A stretch of DNA of 48,984 nucleotides, taken from positions 1 to 48,984 of the forward strand of contig JBGAPI010000039.1 of the NCBI GenBank assembly GCA_044221335.1. The letters are read 5' to 3'. The translations under genes and the position numbers were made by a program. Origin of the DNA: JBGAPI01 sp044221335 (GTDB lineage Bacteria > Pseudomonadota > Gammaproteobacteria > Xanthomonadales > Ahniellaceae). The notes beneath the pieces were generated by a model. It was not told where the DNA came from and did no database searches. It was given only the letters and a program-made list of their open reading frames with translations. Shown one piece after another: positions 17,736 through 25,720 of this stretch (positions are counted from its first letter, which is position 1; each line of letters starts with the position of its first letter).

Positions 17736-18206
17736 ATGCCGAGACTTCGCCGCTCCGACCGCATCGCCGCCGAGAACCGCGCCTGGCTGAGCGTCGTTCG
17801 CGCCTACAACCTGTGCGACGTCGCACTGACGCAGCGCCTGGCCGCGCTCGGCCTGCGTACCGTCGAGCATGAGATCCTGGCCAACATCCAGTTGCAGCCG
17901 GGAATCGCCCAGCAGGATCTCTCCGAGCGCTGCTTCGTCGCCAAGAGCGGCGTCAGCATGACCCTTGGCCGGATGGAGGAGAGCGGCCTGCTGCGCCGCG
18001 AGAGCGACCCGGGCGACGGCCGCATCAAGCGGCTGTACCTGACGGACGACGGGGCGGCGCTGGCGGAACGCGCACTGGCGATCCAGGCCGAGATCATCGC
18101 CACGATGATGGCGCCGATGGACGATGCCGAGCTCGCCCAGATGCTCGATGCCTCGGAGCGGATCGCGCGCCAGCTGGCTCCCGATCCCGTCGGACGCCGT
18201 CGCTAG
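17736..18206 (+). CDS. MarR-family transcriptional regulator
   Basis: This 156-residue winged-helix regulator has the MarR layout: a first dimerisation helix, a recognition region QQDLSERCFVAKSGVSMTL (about 65-83), and a wing with RRESDPGDGRIKRLYLT, which contains the conserved D-x-R. The C-terminal helices (residues 110-150) close the dimer. MarR proteins usually repress neighbouring genes and let go when a phenolic or lipophilic ligand, or an oxidant, is present. The divergent saturase fusion and the two palindromes in between make this the local repressor. The following glutathione S-transferase gene may belong to the same response. No clear Shine-Dalgarno precedes the ATG at 17736. Confidence 0.9.
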   Translation: MPRLRRSDRIAAENRAWLSVVRAYNLCDVALTQRLAALGLRTVEHEILANIQLQPGIAQQDLSERCFVAKSGVSMTLGRMEESGLLRRESDPGDGRIKRLYLTDDGAALAERALAIQAEIIATMMAPMDDAELAQMLDASERIARQLAPDPVGRRR

Positions 18207-18339
18207 CGCGGCATCACGGCGGTCGGCAATTGCCTGAAACCGCGCGACAGCGGAGGCTACTCGTGACGTGGGACGCGTGGTCGGCGGGTGTTGCGGTCGC
18301 CGCACTTGACGCCAGCCTCCCGCGACGTATCGTCCGGCC

Positions 18340-18999
18340 ATGACGCTCGCACTGTACGGCCACCCGTTCTCGTCCTACACCCAGAAGGCGTTGATCGCGC
18401 TCTACGAGAACGGCACGCCGTTCGAGTTCCGCGGCATCGGGCCGGACACGCCCGGGCACGTGGCGGAGTGGCAGCGTCGCTGGCCGATCGGGCAGTTTCC
18501 GATGTTGCTGGACGGCGACCGGCAGGTCGTCGAGACCTCGATCATCGTCGAGTATCTGCAACTCGCGCACGCGGGGCCGGTGCCGCTGCTGCCGGTCGAT
18601 CCCATGATGGCGCTCGACATCCGCTTCCTGGATCGCTTCTTCGACCTGCACGTCATGCTGCCGGTGCAGCAGGCCGTCGCCGCCGCGATGACCGGCGACG
18701 CGACGAAGCGGGCGGAGGGCAGGGCGCAGGCCGAGAAGAAGCTGGAAGTGTCCTACGCCTGGCTCGAGGGTCATCTGCCGGACGGCGACTGGGCACACCG
18801 TTTCGGATTCTCGCTCGCCGACTGCGCCGCGGCGCCGTCCTTGTTCTACGCGGACTGGACGCTTCGGATCGCCGAGCGCTACCCGCGGTTGCGCGCCTAC
18901 CGTTCGCGGCTGCTGGCGCGGCCGTCGTATGCGCGGGCGGTGGAGGAGGCGCGGCCCTATCGGAATCTGTTTCCGTTGGGAGCGCCTGATCGCGACTGA
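18340..18999 (+). CDS. Glutathione S-transferase family protein
   Basis: This 219-residue cytosolic protein has both GST domains. The N-terminal thioredoxin fold begins LYGHPFSSYTQKALIAL, with the Ser/Tyr region for thiol activation at residues 11-13, then the cis-proline strand QFPMLLDG and the glutathione-binding ETS turn. The C-terminal all-helical domain has the usual FSLADCAAAP capping motif near residue 163. Length is normal for bacterial GSTs. It follows the MarR gene by 133 bp on the same strand, with no terminator seen between them, so it may be part of the same detoxification unit. The actual substrate cannot be told. Confidence 0.9.
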   Translation: MTLALYGHPFSSYTQKALIALYENGTPFEFRGIGPDTPGHVAEWQRRWPIGQFPMLLDGDRQVVETSIIVEYLQLAHAGPVPLLPVDPMMALDIRFLDRFFDLHVMLPVQQAVAAAMTGDATKRAEGRAQAEKKLEVSYAWLEGHLPDGDWAHRFGFSLADCAAAPSLFYADWTLRIAERYPRLRAYRSRLLARPSYARAVEEARPYRNLFPLGAPDRD

Positions 19000-19365
19000 G
19001 GGCGGCTCGGTTGTTTCGGAAAGGCGAGGGCGCCTGTCGAAAGGTACGCATCGGCGCAGCGGCTGCATGCCCGTGAATGGCATTCTACGGCGGGTGTGCC
19101 GAGACACACCCCACGATCGTCGGGCGCACGCCTTCGATCTGTCGGACTATGACTCGAGCGGTCTTGCACCCCTCGTTCAAAATAGCCGCATCGGTGAGGC
19201 TCGCGCCATCGCGACGGATTCGTGTCGACAACAGTCCCGCTGTCGGGGCCCCGCGCCATCGCGGCTGAAGCCGCGTCCCACAACACCCGTCGCGCAGAGA
19301 CGCAACGCCGGCGTTCCGCCGCTCCTGCTACAGCCGTGATGTCGATGGTGTGTCCGAGATGCACC
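19000..19365. other. Intergenic stretch with REP-like sequence
   Basis: No gene is supported in these 366 bases between the convergent GST and membrane-protein genes. The segment 19230-19330 is made of short GC-rich dyads of REP type, including the hairpin listed separately. No T-tract terminator is seen. Confidence 0.5.
19260..19275. repeat. REP-like hairpin
   Basis: CGCGGC-TGAA-GCCGCG is a perfect 6-bp stem with a four-base loop, followed by TCCCAC. This core is common in REP-type interspersed repeats of Lysobacterales and pseudomonads. It lies between two convergent genes, where such elements often stabilise transcript ends. Confidence 0.5.
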
Positions 19366-20106
19366 CTACACGCGCTGCGCGATCCAGCCGGCGATCGCCA
19401 TCCAGGCTCCGCTGTTGTTGAAAGTCTGCTCGGTCCAGTGGCCGAGGAGCAGGACCGCCAGGCCGATCCAGTAGGCGGGGTGCACCGATCCGCGGGTATA
19501 GCGGTCCTGCAGCATCAGAAGGATGATCAGCAGGTCGTTGCCGACCGCCGTCCAACCGCCGGCCGGGTCGAATGACTCGAACAGGCGACCGGTCCCTGCG
19601 TAGGCCAGGCCGACCGAGGCGACGAGCATCAGGCGACGATGCCACTCGACCCGGCGACGCAGCGCGATCGCGCAGCTGGCCAGCACGCCGAAGATCGTGA
19701 TCTCCAGCAGCGGCGTCATCATGAAGGCCATCGCCGCTTCGGCGTTGCCGGCGTCGATGCCGCGCTTCAGCAATCCGAGCGAGGCGAGCACGCCCATCAC
19801 CACCATCGCGACGGCCAGCACCGCGCCGAACACGCCGAGCGTGCGATGCCATCGCACACGGCGCGCGCCGACCAGCGCGATCTGCACCATCAGGAAGACG
19901 ACCCAGGTGAAGAACACGACGGCGTGGACGCGTGCCACCGGCGACATGTAGTTCTCGCCGTGGAGCAGCGGGCCGATCACCGGTGGATAGAAGCCCGCGA
20001 CGATCAGCGCGGCGAGCAGGGCCGCGAACGAGAGTCGGAGGACGTGCGTCGCCGCCCAGGTTCGCGACCTGCCGGACACCTGTAAATTCTCGATCGGAAC
20101 GGCCAT
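19366..20106 (-). CDS. Integral membrane protein of unknown function
   Basis: I do not recognise the family. This 246-residue protein has about seven hydrophobic segments, roughly at residues 22-45, 55-82, 86-110, 124-150, 155-178, 188-205 and 212-232. Two membrane-proximal motifs repeat: RRVRWHRTLG near 83 and RRVEWHRRLM near 151, which suggests internal duplication. Other polar residues in the membrane include H61 in VHAVVFFTW and H/E in LLGHWTEQTF. Paired His residues could bind heme or metal, but this is only a guess. The start at 20106 has a GGAGG six bases upstream on the minus strand. It is divergent from the FG-GAP gene across 75 bp. Confidence 0.75.
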   Translation of the reverse strand: MAVPIENLQVSGRSRTWAATHVLRLSFAALLAALIVAGFYPPVIGPLLHGENYMSPVARVHAVVFFTWVVFLMVQIALVGARRVRWHRTLGVFGAVLAVAMVVMGVLASLGLLKRGIDAGNAEAAMAFMMTPLLEITIFGVLASCAIALRRRVEWHRRLMLVASVGLAYAGTGRLFESFDPAGGWTAVGNDLLIILLMLQDRYTRGSVHPAYWIGLAVLLLGHWTEQTFNNSGAWMAIAGWIAQRV

Positions 20107-20181
20107 TGCAACCTCCGGGGAGCGTGGAGTCTACGCAATGGCGCACGGATCGGATTCCGACGGTGGTCGTAGAATGGCCGC

Positions 20182-21777
20182 ATGCGTGGCACGACTGCCT
20201 TCCTGATGGTGCTGATGGCGCTGGCCGTCGGCCCGGTGCGTGCCCAGATCGGCACGCCAACCCTGCAATGGGCCTACGGCGGCTGCTCGCCGTCGTCCTG
20301 CCAGACCGGCTGGTACAGCGGCCCCGCGGTCGCCGACATCGACGGCACCGGCCCGGCGGTCGTGTGGGGCAGCTACGACGTGGTGGCGCTGAACGGCAGC
20401 ACCGGCGGCCTCAAGTGGCGCGGCATCAATGGGCAGCGGGTGTGGCCCGCGATCGCGGTCGCCGACTTCGACACCACGGTGCCCGGTCTGGAAAGCGTCG
20501 TCGGTCGCGGCGGCAACCAGTTGACGATGTACAGCGCGGCCGGCACGGTGCTGTGGACGCGCAATCCCTTCGCCAACGGCGAGGTGCGCAGCCTCGCAGC
20601 CTTCGACATCGACGGCAACGGCGACCTCGAGATCATCGTCGGCCGCGCGTCGAGCGGCGGAACGCTGCAGGTCAGTGTCTACGAGCATGACGGCACGCTC
20701 CGGGCCGGCTGGCCCGCACGCCACAGCGGCGAACCCGGCAACGGTGCCGGGATGTACAACGAGAACCTCGCGGTCGCCGATCTGGACGGCGACGGCCAGG
20801 CGGAGATCTACGCGCCGACCGACACCCACTACGTCACCGCGCTGCATCCGAACGGCAGCCAGCTGGCGACGAACACGATCTATGGTCTCAACGGTGGGCA
20901 GCCCAAGGCCTGGTCGGAAGTCGGCGTGCACGTCGACCAGGCCGCGGACCTGGCGGGATTCGCCAACTGCGGCGTGCAGCACCGCCCGAACTTCGCCAAC
21001 GCCGCGCCGGCGATCGGCGACATGGACGGCAACGGCAGCCTCGAGCTGGTGCTGCCCGGCGACGTCTACGACTGCGCGATCGGCGATCCGGCCGGTGACC
21101 TCTACTACCTGCCGTGGATCCTGCGTCGCGACCGCACGCGCTGGGTGGCCGGTCCCTACGACTGGACGGTGATCCCGGCGCCGGGCGCGAGCGGCGGGCC
21201 GCTCATCCAGGGCCAGTTCGGCACGATCGAGGACGCGGTGATGAACGCCGTGCTCGCCGATCTCGACGGTGACGGCAAGCGCGAGATCCTGCTGTCGAGC
21301 TACGACGGGAAGGTCCATGCCTGGTGGCTCGACAAGACCGAGCACTACAACTGGCCTCATGTCGTGCCTGGCACCGGTTTTCGCTTCGCCGGCGAGCCGG
21401 CCGTCGTCGACCTCGACGACGACGGCACCGCCGAGGTGATCTTCACCACCTGGCCGCAGAAGGGCGGCAACGCCGTCGGCAAGCTGGTCATTCTCGACTA
21501 TCGCGGAACCCCGCTGTCGAGCGTGGACCTGCCGGCCCCGCGCGGCGCCAACTGGAACGGCGGCCTGGCGGCACCGACCGTCGCGAACATCGACGGTGAT
21601 CCCGAGATGGAAGTCGTGGTGGGGACCAGCTCTTCCGGCGTGGTCGCCTATCAAGCGCCGGGCAGTTCGCGAGCGCGGCCGCTGTGGGCGACGGCGCGCG
21701 GCAATTTGCTGCGGAATGGTCTGGCGCCGGTAGTGAGTGTGTCGACCAACATCATGTTCCGCGACGGCTTCGAGTGA
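20182..21777 (+). CDS. Secreted FG-GAP/VCBS repeat protein with DGFE C-terminal tail
   Basis: This 531-residue protein is likely exported: residues 1-22 (MRGTTAFLMVLMALAVGPVRA) form a signal peptide. The rest is built from about eight beta-propeller blade repeats with calcium-binding loops such as ADIDGTG, FDIDGNGD, ADLDGDGQ, GDMDGNGS, ADLDGDGK and VDLDDDGT. This is the FG-GAP/VCBS propeller type that binds ligands or surfaces. The last residues are IMFRDGFE, nearly the same as the end of the unrelated Calx-beta protein at 38217-44060. The gene is divergent from the membrane protein and followed by a REP element and the rpsB promoter. Specific binding partners are unknown. Confidence 0.85.
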   Translation: MRGTTAFLMVLMALAVGPVRAQIGTPTLQWAYGGCSPSSCQTGWYSGPAVADIDGTGPAVVWGSYDVVALNGSTGGLKWRGINGQRVWPAIAVADFDTTVPGLESVVGRGGNQLTMYSAAGTVLWTRNPFANGEVRSLAAFDIDGNGDLEIIVGRASSGGTLQVSVYEHDGTLRAGWPARHSGEPGNGAGMYNENLAVADLDGDGQAEIYAPTDTHYVTALHPNGSQLATNTIYGLNGGQPKAWSEVGVHVDQAADLAGFANCGVQHRPNFANAAPAIGDMDGNGSLELVLPGDVYDCAIGDPAGDLYYLPWILRRDRTRWVAGPYDWTVIPAPGASGGPLIQGQFGTIEDAVMNAVLADLDGDGKREILLSSYDGKVHAWWLDKTEHYNWPHVVPGTGFRFAGEPAVVDLDDDGTAEVIFTTWPQKGGNAVGKLVILDYRGTPLSSVDLPAPRGANWNGGLAAPTVANIDGDPEMEVVVGTSSSGVVAYQAPGSSRARPLWATARGNLLRNGLAPVVSVSTNIMFRDGFE

Positions 21778-21790
21778 TCTGCAGTTGTGG

Positions 21791-21877
21791 GAGGGGCGCA
21801 AGCCCAGATGCTCTTGACTCCAGCCGCGCGCCGCGGTCGGGACTCGCGTCCCTCCGACATCGGGGCTTGCGCCCCTC
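21791..21877. repeat. REP-like inverted repeat upstream of rpsB
   Basis: GAGGGGCGCAAGCCC at 21791-21805 is the exact reverse complement of 21863-21877, giving a 15-bp stem with a 57-base spacer. The same core (GGGGCGCAAGCCC) forms the inverted repeat at 24859-24919, so this is a dispersed family. It closes the FG-GAP transcription unit. Confidence 0.75.
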
Positions 21878-21896
21878 ACACACCCTTCGGGGTGGG

Positions 21897-21925
21897 TTGC
21901 CACCTGACCCGAAACCCCGTTAAAC
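21897..21925 (+). promoter_or_regulatory. Putative sigma-70 promoter of rpsB-tsf
   Basis: TTGCCA at 21897-21902 and TTAAAC at 21920-21925 are separated by 17 bp. This leaves a transcribed leader of about 165 nt before rpsB, in agreement with the long regulated rpsB leaders known in gammaproteobacteria, where S2 controls its own synthesis. The leader contains a dyad near 22062-22078 (GAAGCGGTCGAACCGCTTC). The promoter was read by eye. Confidence 0.5.
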
Positions 21926-22098
21926 TTCAAAGGCTTTGTCGCCGGGAAATCGTCGACCGGGCAAATCCACACACGCTTCGTTCCCTCGCCGGGGTGTCCG
22001 TCGGCCGCATTCGCGGTCCCGGATTCGGCGTCGCTGGAAGCGTGGAGGCCACCAACCCCGAAGCGGTCGAACCGCTTCACACAATCAAGGTATAGATC

Positions 22099-22974
22099 AT
22101 GGCTACTGTCACCATGCGCCAGATGCTCGAAGCTGGCGTGCACTTCGGTCACCAGACCCGCTACTGGAATCCCCGCATGGCTCCGTACATCTTCGGCGCC
22201 CGCGGCAAGATCCACATCATCAACCTCGAGAAGACCCTGCCGCTGTTCACCGACGCGATGAACTTCATCTCCGGCGTGGCGCAGAAGCGCGGCACCGTGA
22301 TGTTCGTCGGCACCAAGCGCTCGGCGCGCGACTCCGTGGCCGAAGAGGCCGCGCGTTGCGGCATGCCGTACGTCACGGCGCGCTGGCTCGGCGGCATGCT
22401 GACCAACTTCCGCACCGTCAAGCAGTCGATTGCCCGCCTGAAGGAAATCGAGGCGATGGAGGCCGACGGCTCGATCGGCAAGTTCGTCAAGCACGAACAG
22501 CTGGCGATCAAGCGCGAAGGCGAGAAGCTGAACAAGGCCCTGGGCGGCATCAAGAACATGGGCGGCCTGCCGGACGCGCTGTTCGTGATCGACATCGGTC
22601 ACGAGGACATCGCGCTGCAGGAAGCCAAGAAGCTCGGCATCCCGGTGGTCGCGGTCGTCGACACCAACTACGACCCGTCGACCGTCGACTACGCCATTCC
22701 GGGCAACGACGACGCCATCCGCGCCGTGCAGCTGTACGCCCGCGCCGCGTCGGACGCCGTCCTGGAAGGCAAGGCCGCCGCTCCGGCCGCTGCCGTGCAG
22801 AAGGACGAGTTCGTCGAGCTCGACGCCGAAGGCAACCCGGTCGCCCGCGAGGCCGACAAGGGCAAGCCGGCCCGCCGCGCCGATCCGCGCAAGCCGGGCG
22901 GCCCGCGCAAGCCGGGCGGCGGTGACCGTCGCAACGACGGCGGCCGTGGCCGCGGTCCGCGCGCCGGCCAGTAA
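22099..22974 (+). CDS. rpsB: 30S ribosomal protein S2
   Basis: S2 binds late in 30S assembly at the head-body junction and helps to dock S1. The family body is complete: VTMRQMLEAGVHFGHQTRYWNP at the start, the first signature LEKTLPLF near 45, and the second signature region FVIDIGHEDIAL near residue 160, through DTNYDPS. The protein is 291 residues, about 50 more than E. coli S2. The extra C-terminal tail is rich in Lys, Arg, Pro and Gly (RKPGGPRKPGG, RGRGPRAGQ) and probably disordered. The start at 22099 fits the family. It heads the rpsB-tsf unit behind a long leader. Confidence 0.98.
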   Translation: MATVTMRQMLEAGVHFGHQTRYWNPRMAPYIFGARGKIHIINLEKTLPLFTDAMNFISGVAQKRGTVMFVGTKRSARDSVAEEAARCGMPYVTARWLGGMLTNFRTVKQSIARLKEIEAMEADGSIGKFVKHEQLAIKREGEKLNKALGGIKNMGGLPDALFVIDIGHEDIALQEAKKLGIPVVAVVDTNYDPSTVDYAIPGNDDAIRAVQLYARAASDAVLEGKAAAPAAAVQKDEFVELDAEGNPVAREADKGKPARRADPRKPGGPRKPGGGDRRNDGGRGRGPRAGQ

Positions 22975-22992
22975 GACGGCGTGACGGTGTCG

Positions 22993-23084
22993 CCGGCGCG
23001 ACCGCGCCGGCCGGCACCCGGTGTCATGACCGGATCGAGCCGGTCGCCGCGAATCAATTCACGACGCGCCCCCTGCGGCGCGTC
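22993..23084 (+). other. Two hairpins between rpsB and tsf
   Basis: CCGGCGC/GCGCCGG at 22993-23010 (GACC loop) and GACGCGCC/GGCGCGTC at 23063-23084 (CCCTGC loop) form stable stems in the 128-nt spacer. Neither is followed by a T tract, so they are better explained as attenuating or RNA-processing structures that set the ratio of S2 to EF-Ts than as terminators. Confidence 0.45.
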
Positions 23085-23102
23085 CAGCAACGAGGGTGTG
23101 TC

Positions 23103-23987
23103 ATGGAAATCACCGCAAGCATGGTCAAGGAACTGCGTGAGCGTTCCGGCGCCGGCATGATGGAGTGCAAGAAGGCGCTGGGCGAGACCAAGGGCGACAT
23201 CGAAGCCGCCATGGAGCACCTGCGCAAGACCGGTCTCGCGAAGGCCGACAAGAAGGCGAGCCGCGTCGCCGCGGAAGGCCGCATCGCCTCGGCGGTGAAC
23301 GGCAGCAAGGCCGTGCTGGTCGAGATCAACTCCGAGACCGATTTCGTCGCCAAGGACGCCAACTTCGGCGCGTTCTCGACCGCCGTCGCGGCGGCCGCGC
23401 TCGCTTCGGGCGCGTCCGATGCGGAAGCGCTGAAGGCCGTCAAGCTGGCCAGCGGCGAGACCGTGGAAGAGGCCCGCGCCGCGTTGATCGCCAAGGTCGG
23501 CGAGAACGTGCAGGTGCGCCGTCTGGCGTCGGTCGACGGCGGTGCGAACACCGTCGCCGCCTACGTGCACGGTGGCCGCATCGGCGTGCTGGTCGAGCTG
23601 AAGGGCGGCGATGCCGACCTCGCCCGCGGCGTCGCGATGCACGTTGCCGCGATGAACCCGGCCTACCTGTCGCCGGCCCACGTTCCGGCCGAGATCGCCG
23701 CCAAGGAGAAGGAAATCGCCCTGGGGCAGATGTCGGACAAGGACAAGGCCAAGCCGGCCGAGATCCAGGAAAAGATGATCAACGGCAAGATCAACAAGAC
23801 CCTGGCGGAGATGAGTCTCACCGGCCAGGCCTTCGTGATGGACACCAACCAGACCGTCGAGGCGGTGCTGAAGGCCGCCAAGGCCGAAGTGCTGCGCTAC
23901 TCGCGCCTGGTCGTCGGCGAGGGCATCGAGAAGGTCGTCGAGGACTACGCTGCGGAAGTGATGAAGCAGGCAGGACTCGCCAAGTAA
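23103..23987 (+). CDS. tsf: Translation elongation factor Ts
   Basis: EF-Ts recharges EF-Tu by releasing GDP. The 294-residue protein carries the UBA-like N-terminal region with the first signature LRERSGAGMMECKKAL (residues 11-26), the second signature VEINSETDFVAKD near 75, and the full two-lobed core and coiled-coil region (about 180-230). Length and domain order are normal. The ATG at 23103 follows a weak GAGGG. It lies 128 nt behind rpsB, with two hairpins in between, and is closed by a strong terminator. Confidence 0.98.
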   Translation: MEITASMVKELRERSGAGMMECKKALGETKGDIEAAMEHLRKTGLAKADKKASRVAAEGRIASAVNGSKAVLVEINSETDFVAKDANFGAFSTAVAAAALASGASDAEALKAVKLASGETVEEARAALIAKVGENVQVRRLASVDGGANTVAAYVHGGRIGVLVELKGGDADLARGVAMHVAAMNPAYLSPAHVPAEIAAKEKEIALGQMSDKDKAKPAEIQEKMINGKINKTLAEMSLTGQAFVMDTNQTVEAVLKAAKAEVLRYSRLVVGEGIEKVVEDYAAEVMKQAGLAK

Positions 23988-23995
23988 GACGAAAG

Positions 23996-24019
23996 AAGGC
24001 GCCGGAAGGCGCCTTTTTT
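23996..24019 (+). terminator. Rho-independent terminator after tsf
   Basis: AAGGCGCC at 23996-24003 pairs perfectly with GGCGCCTT at 24008-24015 around a GGAA tetraloop, and the descending arm runs into six T residues (24014-24019). It begins 9 nt after the tsf stop and separates rpsB-tsf from pyrH. Confidence 0.93.
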
Positions 24020-24123
24020 CTAGCTGGATTCCCTCTCCCCCGCTCGCGGGGGAAAGGAAGTTGCTGCGCGAGCTTAGGACTCGCCGCGCCCGACACCGCA
24101 TGAACTGCCGAGGACCCGCACCC

Positions 24124-24852
24124 ATGCCTACCGCTGCCATCAAGTACAAGCGCATCCTCTTGAAGCTGTCCGGCGAAGCCCTGATGGGCACCGAGGACTA
24201 CGGCATCGACCCGAAGGTGCTGCACCGGCTCGCGCGCGAGATCGCCGAGGTGCAGCAGGTCGGCGTGCAGGTCGGCGTCGTGATCGGCGGCGGCAACATC
24301 TTCCGCGGCGCCGGCCTCGCCGAGGGCGGCATGGACCGCGTGACCGGCGACCACATGGGCATGCTGGCGACCGTGATCAACGCGCTGGCGATGCAGGATG
24401 CGCTGGAGCGCGTCGGCATCCACGCCCGCACGATGAGTGCGATCAAGATCAACGAGGTCTGCGAGGACTACATCCGCCGCCGCGCCATCCGCCATCTCGA
24501 GAAGGGCAGGGTGACGATCTTCGCGGCCGGCACCGGCAACCCCTTCTTCACCACCGACTCCGCGGCGGCGCTGCGTGCCGTCGAGATCGGAGCGCAGGTA
24601 CTGCTGAAGGCCACCAAGGTCGACGGCGTCTACAGCGCCGACCCGAAGAAAGTGAAGGACGCGAAGCGCTTCGAGCATGTCACCTACGACGAGGTCATCG
24701 AGCGCAAGCTCGGCGTGATGGACACCGCCGCGATCGCGCTGTGCCGCGAGAACAACATGCCGATGCGCATCTACGACCTGACCCGCGAGGGGGATCTGAT
24801 GCGGATCATGCAGGGCAAGGCCATCGGAACCCTGGTCGACCAGGGTCGCTGA
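24124..24852 (+). CDS. pyrH: UMP kinase
   Basis: PyrH phosphorylates UMP to UDP in pyrimidine synthesis and is a hexameric amino-acid-kinase-fold enzyme. The 242-residue protein shows KRILLKLSGEALMG at residues 8-21, the GGGNIFRG nucleotide loop, DHMGMLATVINALAM, and the ATP-site segment ATKVDGVYSADPKK. The start at 24124 is chosen because it places the kinase strand near the N-terminus and is preceded by GAGGA; the open frame upstream to 24061 lacks family sequence. It follows the tsf terminator and so has its own promoter, which was not identified. Confidence 0.97.
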   Translation: MPTAAIKYKRILLKLSGEALMGTEDYGIDPKVLHRLAREIAEVQQVGVQVGVVIGGGNIFRGAGLAEGGMDRVTGDHMGMLATVINALAMQDALERVGIHARTMSAIKINEVCEDYIRRRAIRHLEKGRVTIFAAGTGNPFFTTDSAAALRAVEIGAQVLLKATKVDGVYSADPKKVKDAKRFEHVTYDEVIERKLGVMDTAAIALCRENNMPMRIYDLTREGDLMRIMQGKAIGTLVDQGR

Positions 24853-24858
24853 TGTGGA

Positions 24859-24919
24859 AGGGGCGCAAGCCCCGATCGCAAGGCTTCGTCGATATCTCGA
24901 GGTCGGGGCTTGCGCCCCT
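24859..24919. repeat. REP-like inverted repeat between pyrH and the amidotransferase gene
   Basis: AGGGGCGCAAGCCCCGA at 24859-24875 and its perfect reverse complement at 24903-24919 form a 17-bp stem. It begins 7 nt after the pyrH stop. Its core is shared with the element at 21791-21877. The family probably spreads as a non-autonomous REP element and here separates two co-directional genes. Confidence 0.8.
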
Positions 24920-24956
24920 CCTGCATCGCGGTTTGCGCCGCTCCCACATTCTCCAG

Positions 24957-25634
24957 ATGCGCATCGCGGTCCTTCAGCACGTCTCCTACGAGCACCTCCC
25001 GGGCCTGGCCCTCGGCGACGCTCCGATCGCGCTCGCCTTCTACCGGACCGACCTCGGCCAATTCCCGGAACGAGACGACTTCGACGGCCTCTGCGTCCTC
25101 GGCGGCCCCTGCAACGTCGACGACCCGCGCCATCCCTGGCTCGCCGACGAGCGCACGCTGATCGCAGCGGTGATCGGGCAGGGCAAGCCCGTGCTTGCCA
25201 TCTGCATGGGCGCCCAGCAGCTCACCCGCGTTCTCGGCGCGGCGGTAGTGCGCAACTCGGTCACTGAGATCGGCTGGTTCCCGTTGCGGCTCACCGAAGC
25301 CGGACTGCACTCGCCGCTGCGCCATCTCGAGGGCCTGGAGGTGCTGCACTGGCACGATGACGCCTGCGAGCTCCCCGCGGGCGCGATCCTCCTGGCCGAC
25401 AGCGCGTTCTGCGCCGTGCAGGCCTACGAAGTCGGGGAACGACTGCTGGCGCTGCAGTTCCATGCCGAGTGGACCTACGAAACCGTCGGCGCATTGACGG
25501 AAGACGGCCACGGCAATCTGCCTCCGGGTCCCTCGATCCAGACCGACGAACGCCTCCATGCCGGCGACCCGGTGCCGATGAATACGGCGTTCTCACGCCT
25601 CTTCATCGAGTTCTTCGCCGCGCACCTGAACTGA
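24957..25634 (+). CDS. Class I glutamine amidotransferase-like protein
   Basis: This 225-residue protein is a stand-alone class I glutaminase fold, related to GuaA/YfeJ-type amidotransferases. The nucleophile elbow is AICMGAQQL with C83, and the other triad members are H169 and E171 in LQFHAEW. LGGPCNVDD near residue 45 forms the oxyanion side. It has no synthetase domain, so the ammonia acceptor is unknown; some relatives hydrolyse other gamma-glutamyl compounds. The start at 24957 gives the expected first strand RIAVLQHV, but no ribosome site precedes it, and the REP element ends 37 nt upstream. It interrupts the usual pyrH-frr neighbourhood. Confidence 0.85.
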   Translation: MRIAVLQHVSYEHLPGLALGDAPIALAFYRTDLGQFPERDDFDGLCVLGGPCNVDDPRHPWLADERTLIAAVIGQGKPVLAICMGAQQLTRVLGAAVVRNSVTEIGWFPLRLTEAGLHSPLRHLEGLEVLHWHDDACELPAGAILLADSAFCAVQAYEVGERLLALQFHAEWTYETVGALTEDGHGNLPPGPSIQTDERLHAGDPVPMNTAFSRLFIEFFAAHLN

Positions 25635-25650
25635 GCCTCGCGTCCCGCAT

Positions 25651-25688
25651 GGGATCGCGCGCGGCGGCGCGCGATCCCCGGGTATACT
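25651..25688 (+). promoter_or_regulatory. Palindrome and -10 box upstream of frr
   Basis: GGGATCGCGCGC at 25651-25662 is followed, after GGCG, by its perfect complement at 25667-25678. Directly after it lies TATACT at 25683-25688, a good -10 box with no clear -35. The palindrome covers the place where a -35 would be, so it may be an operator, or a terminator-like stem for the preceding gene without a T tract. Confidence 0.4.
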
Positions 25689-25720
25689 CGCGCGGTTCTC
25701 CACCGCCATCCGACGACGCC

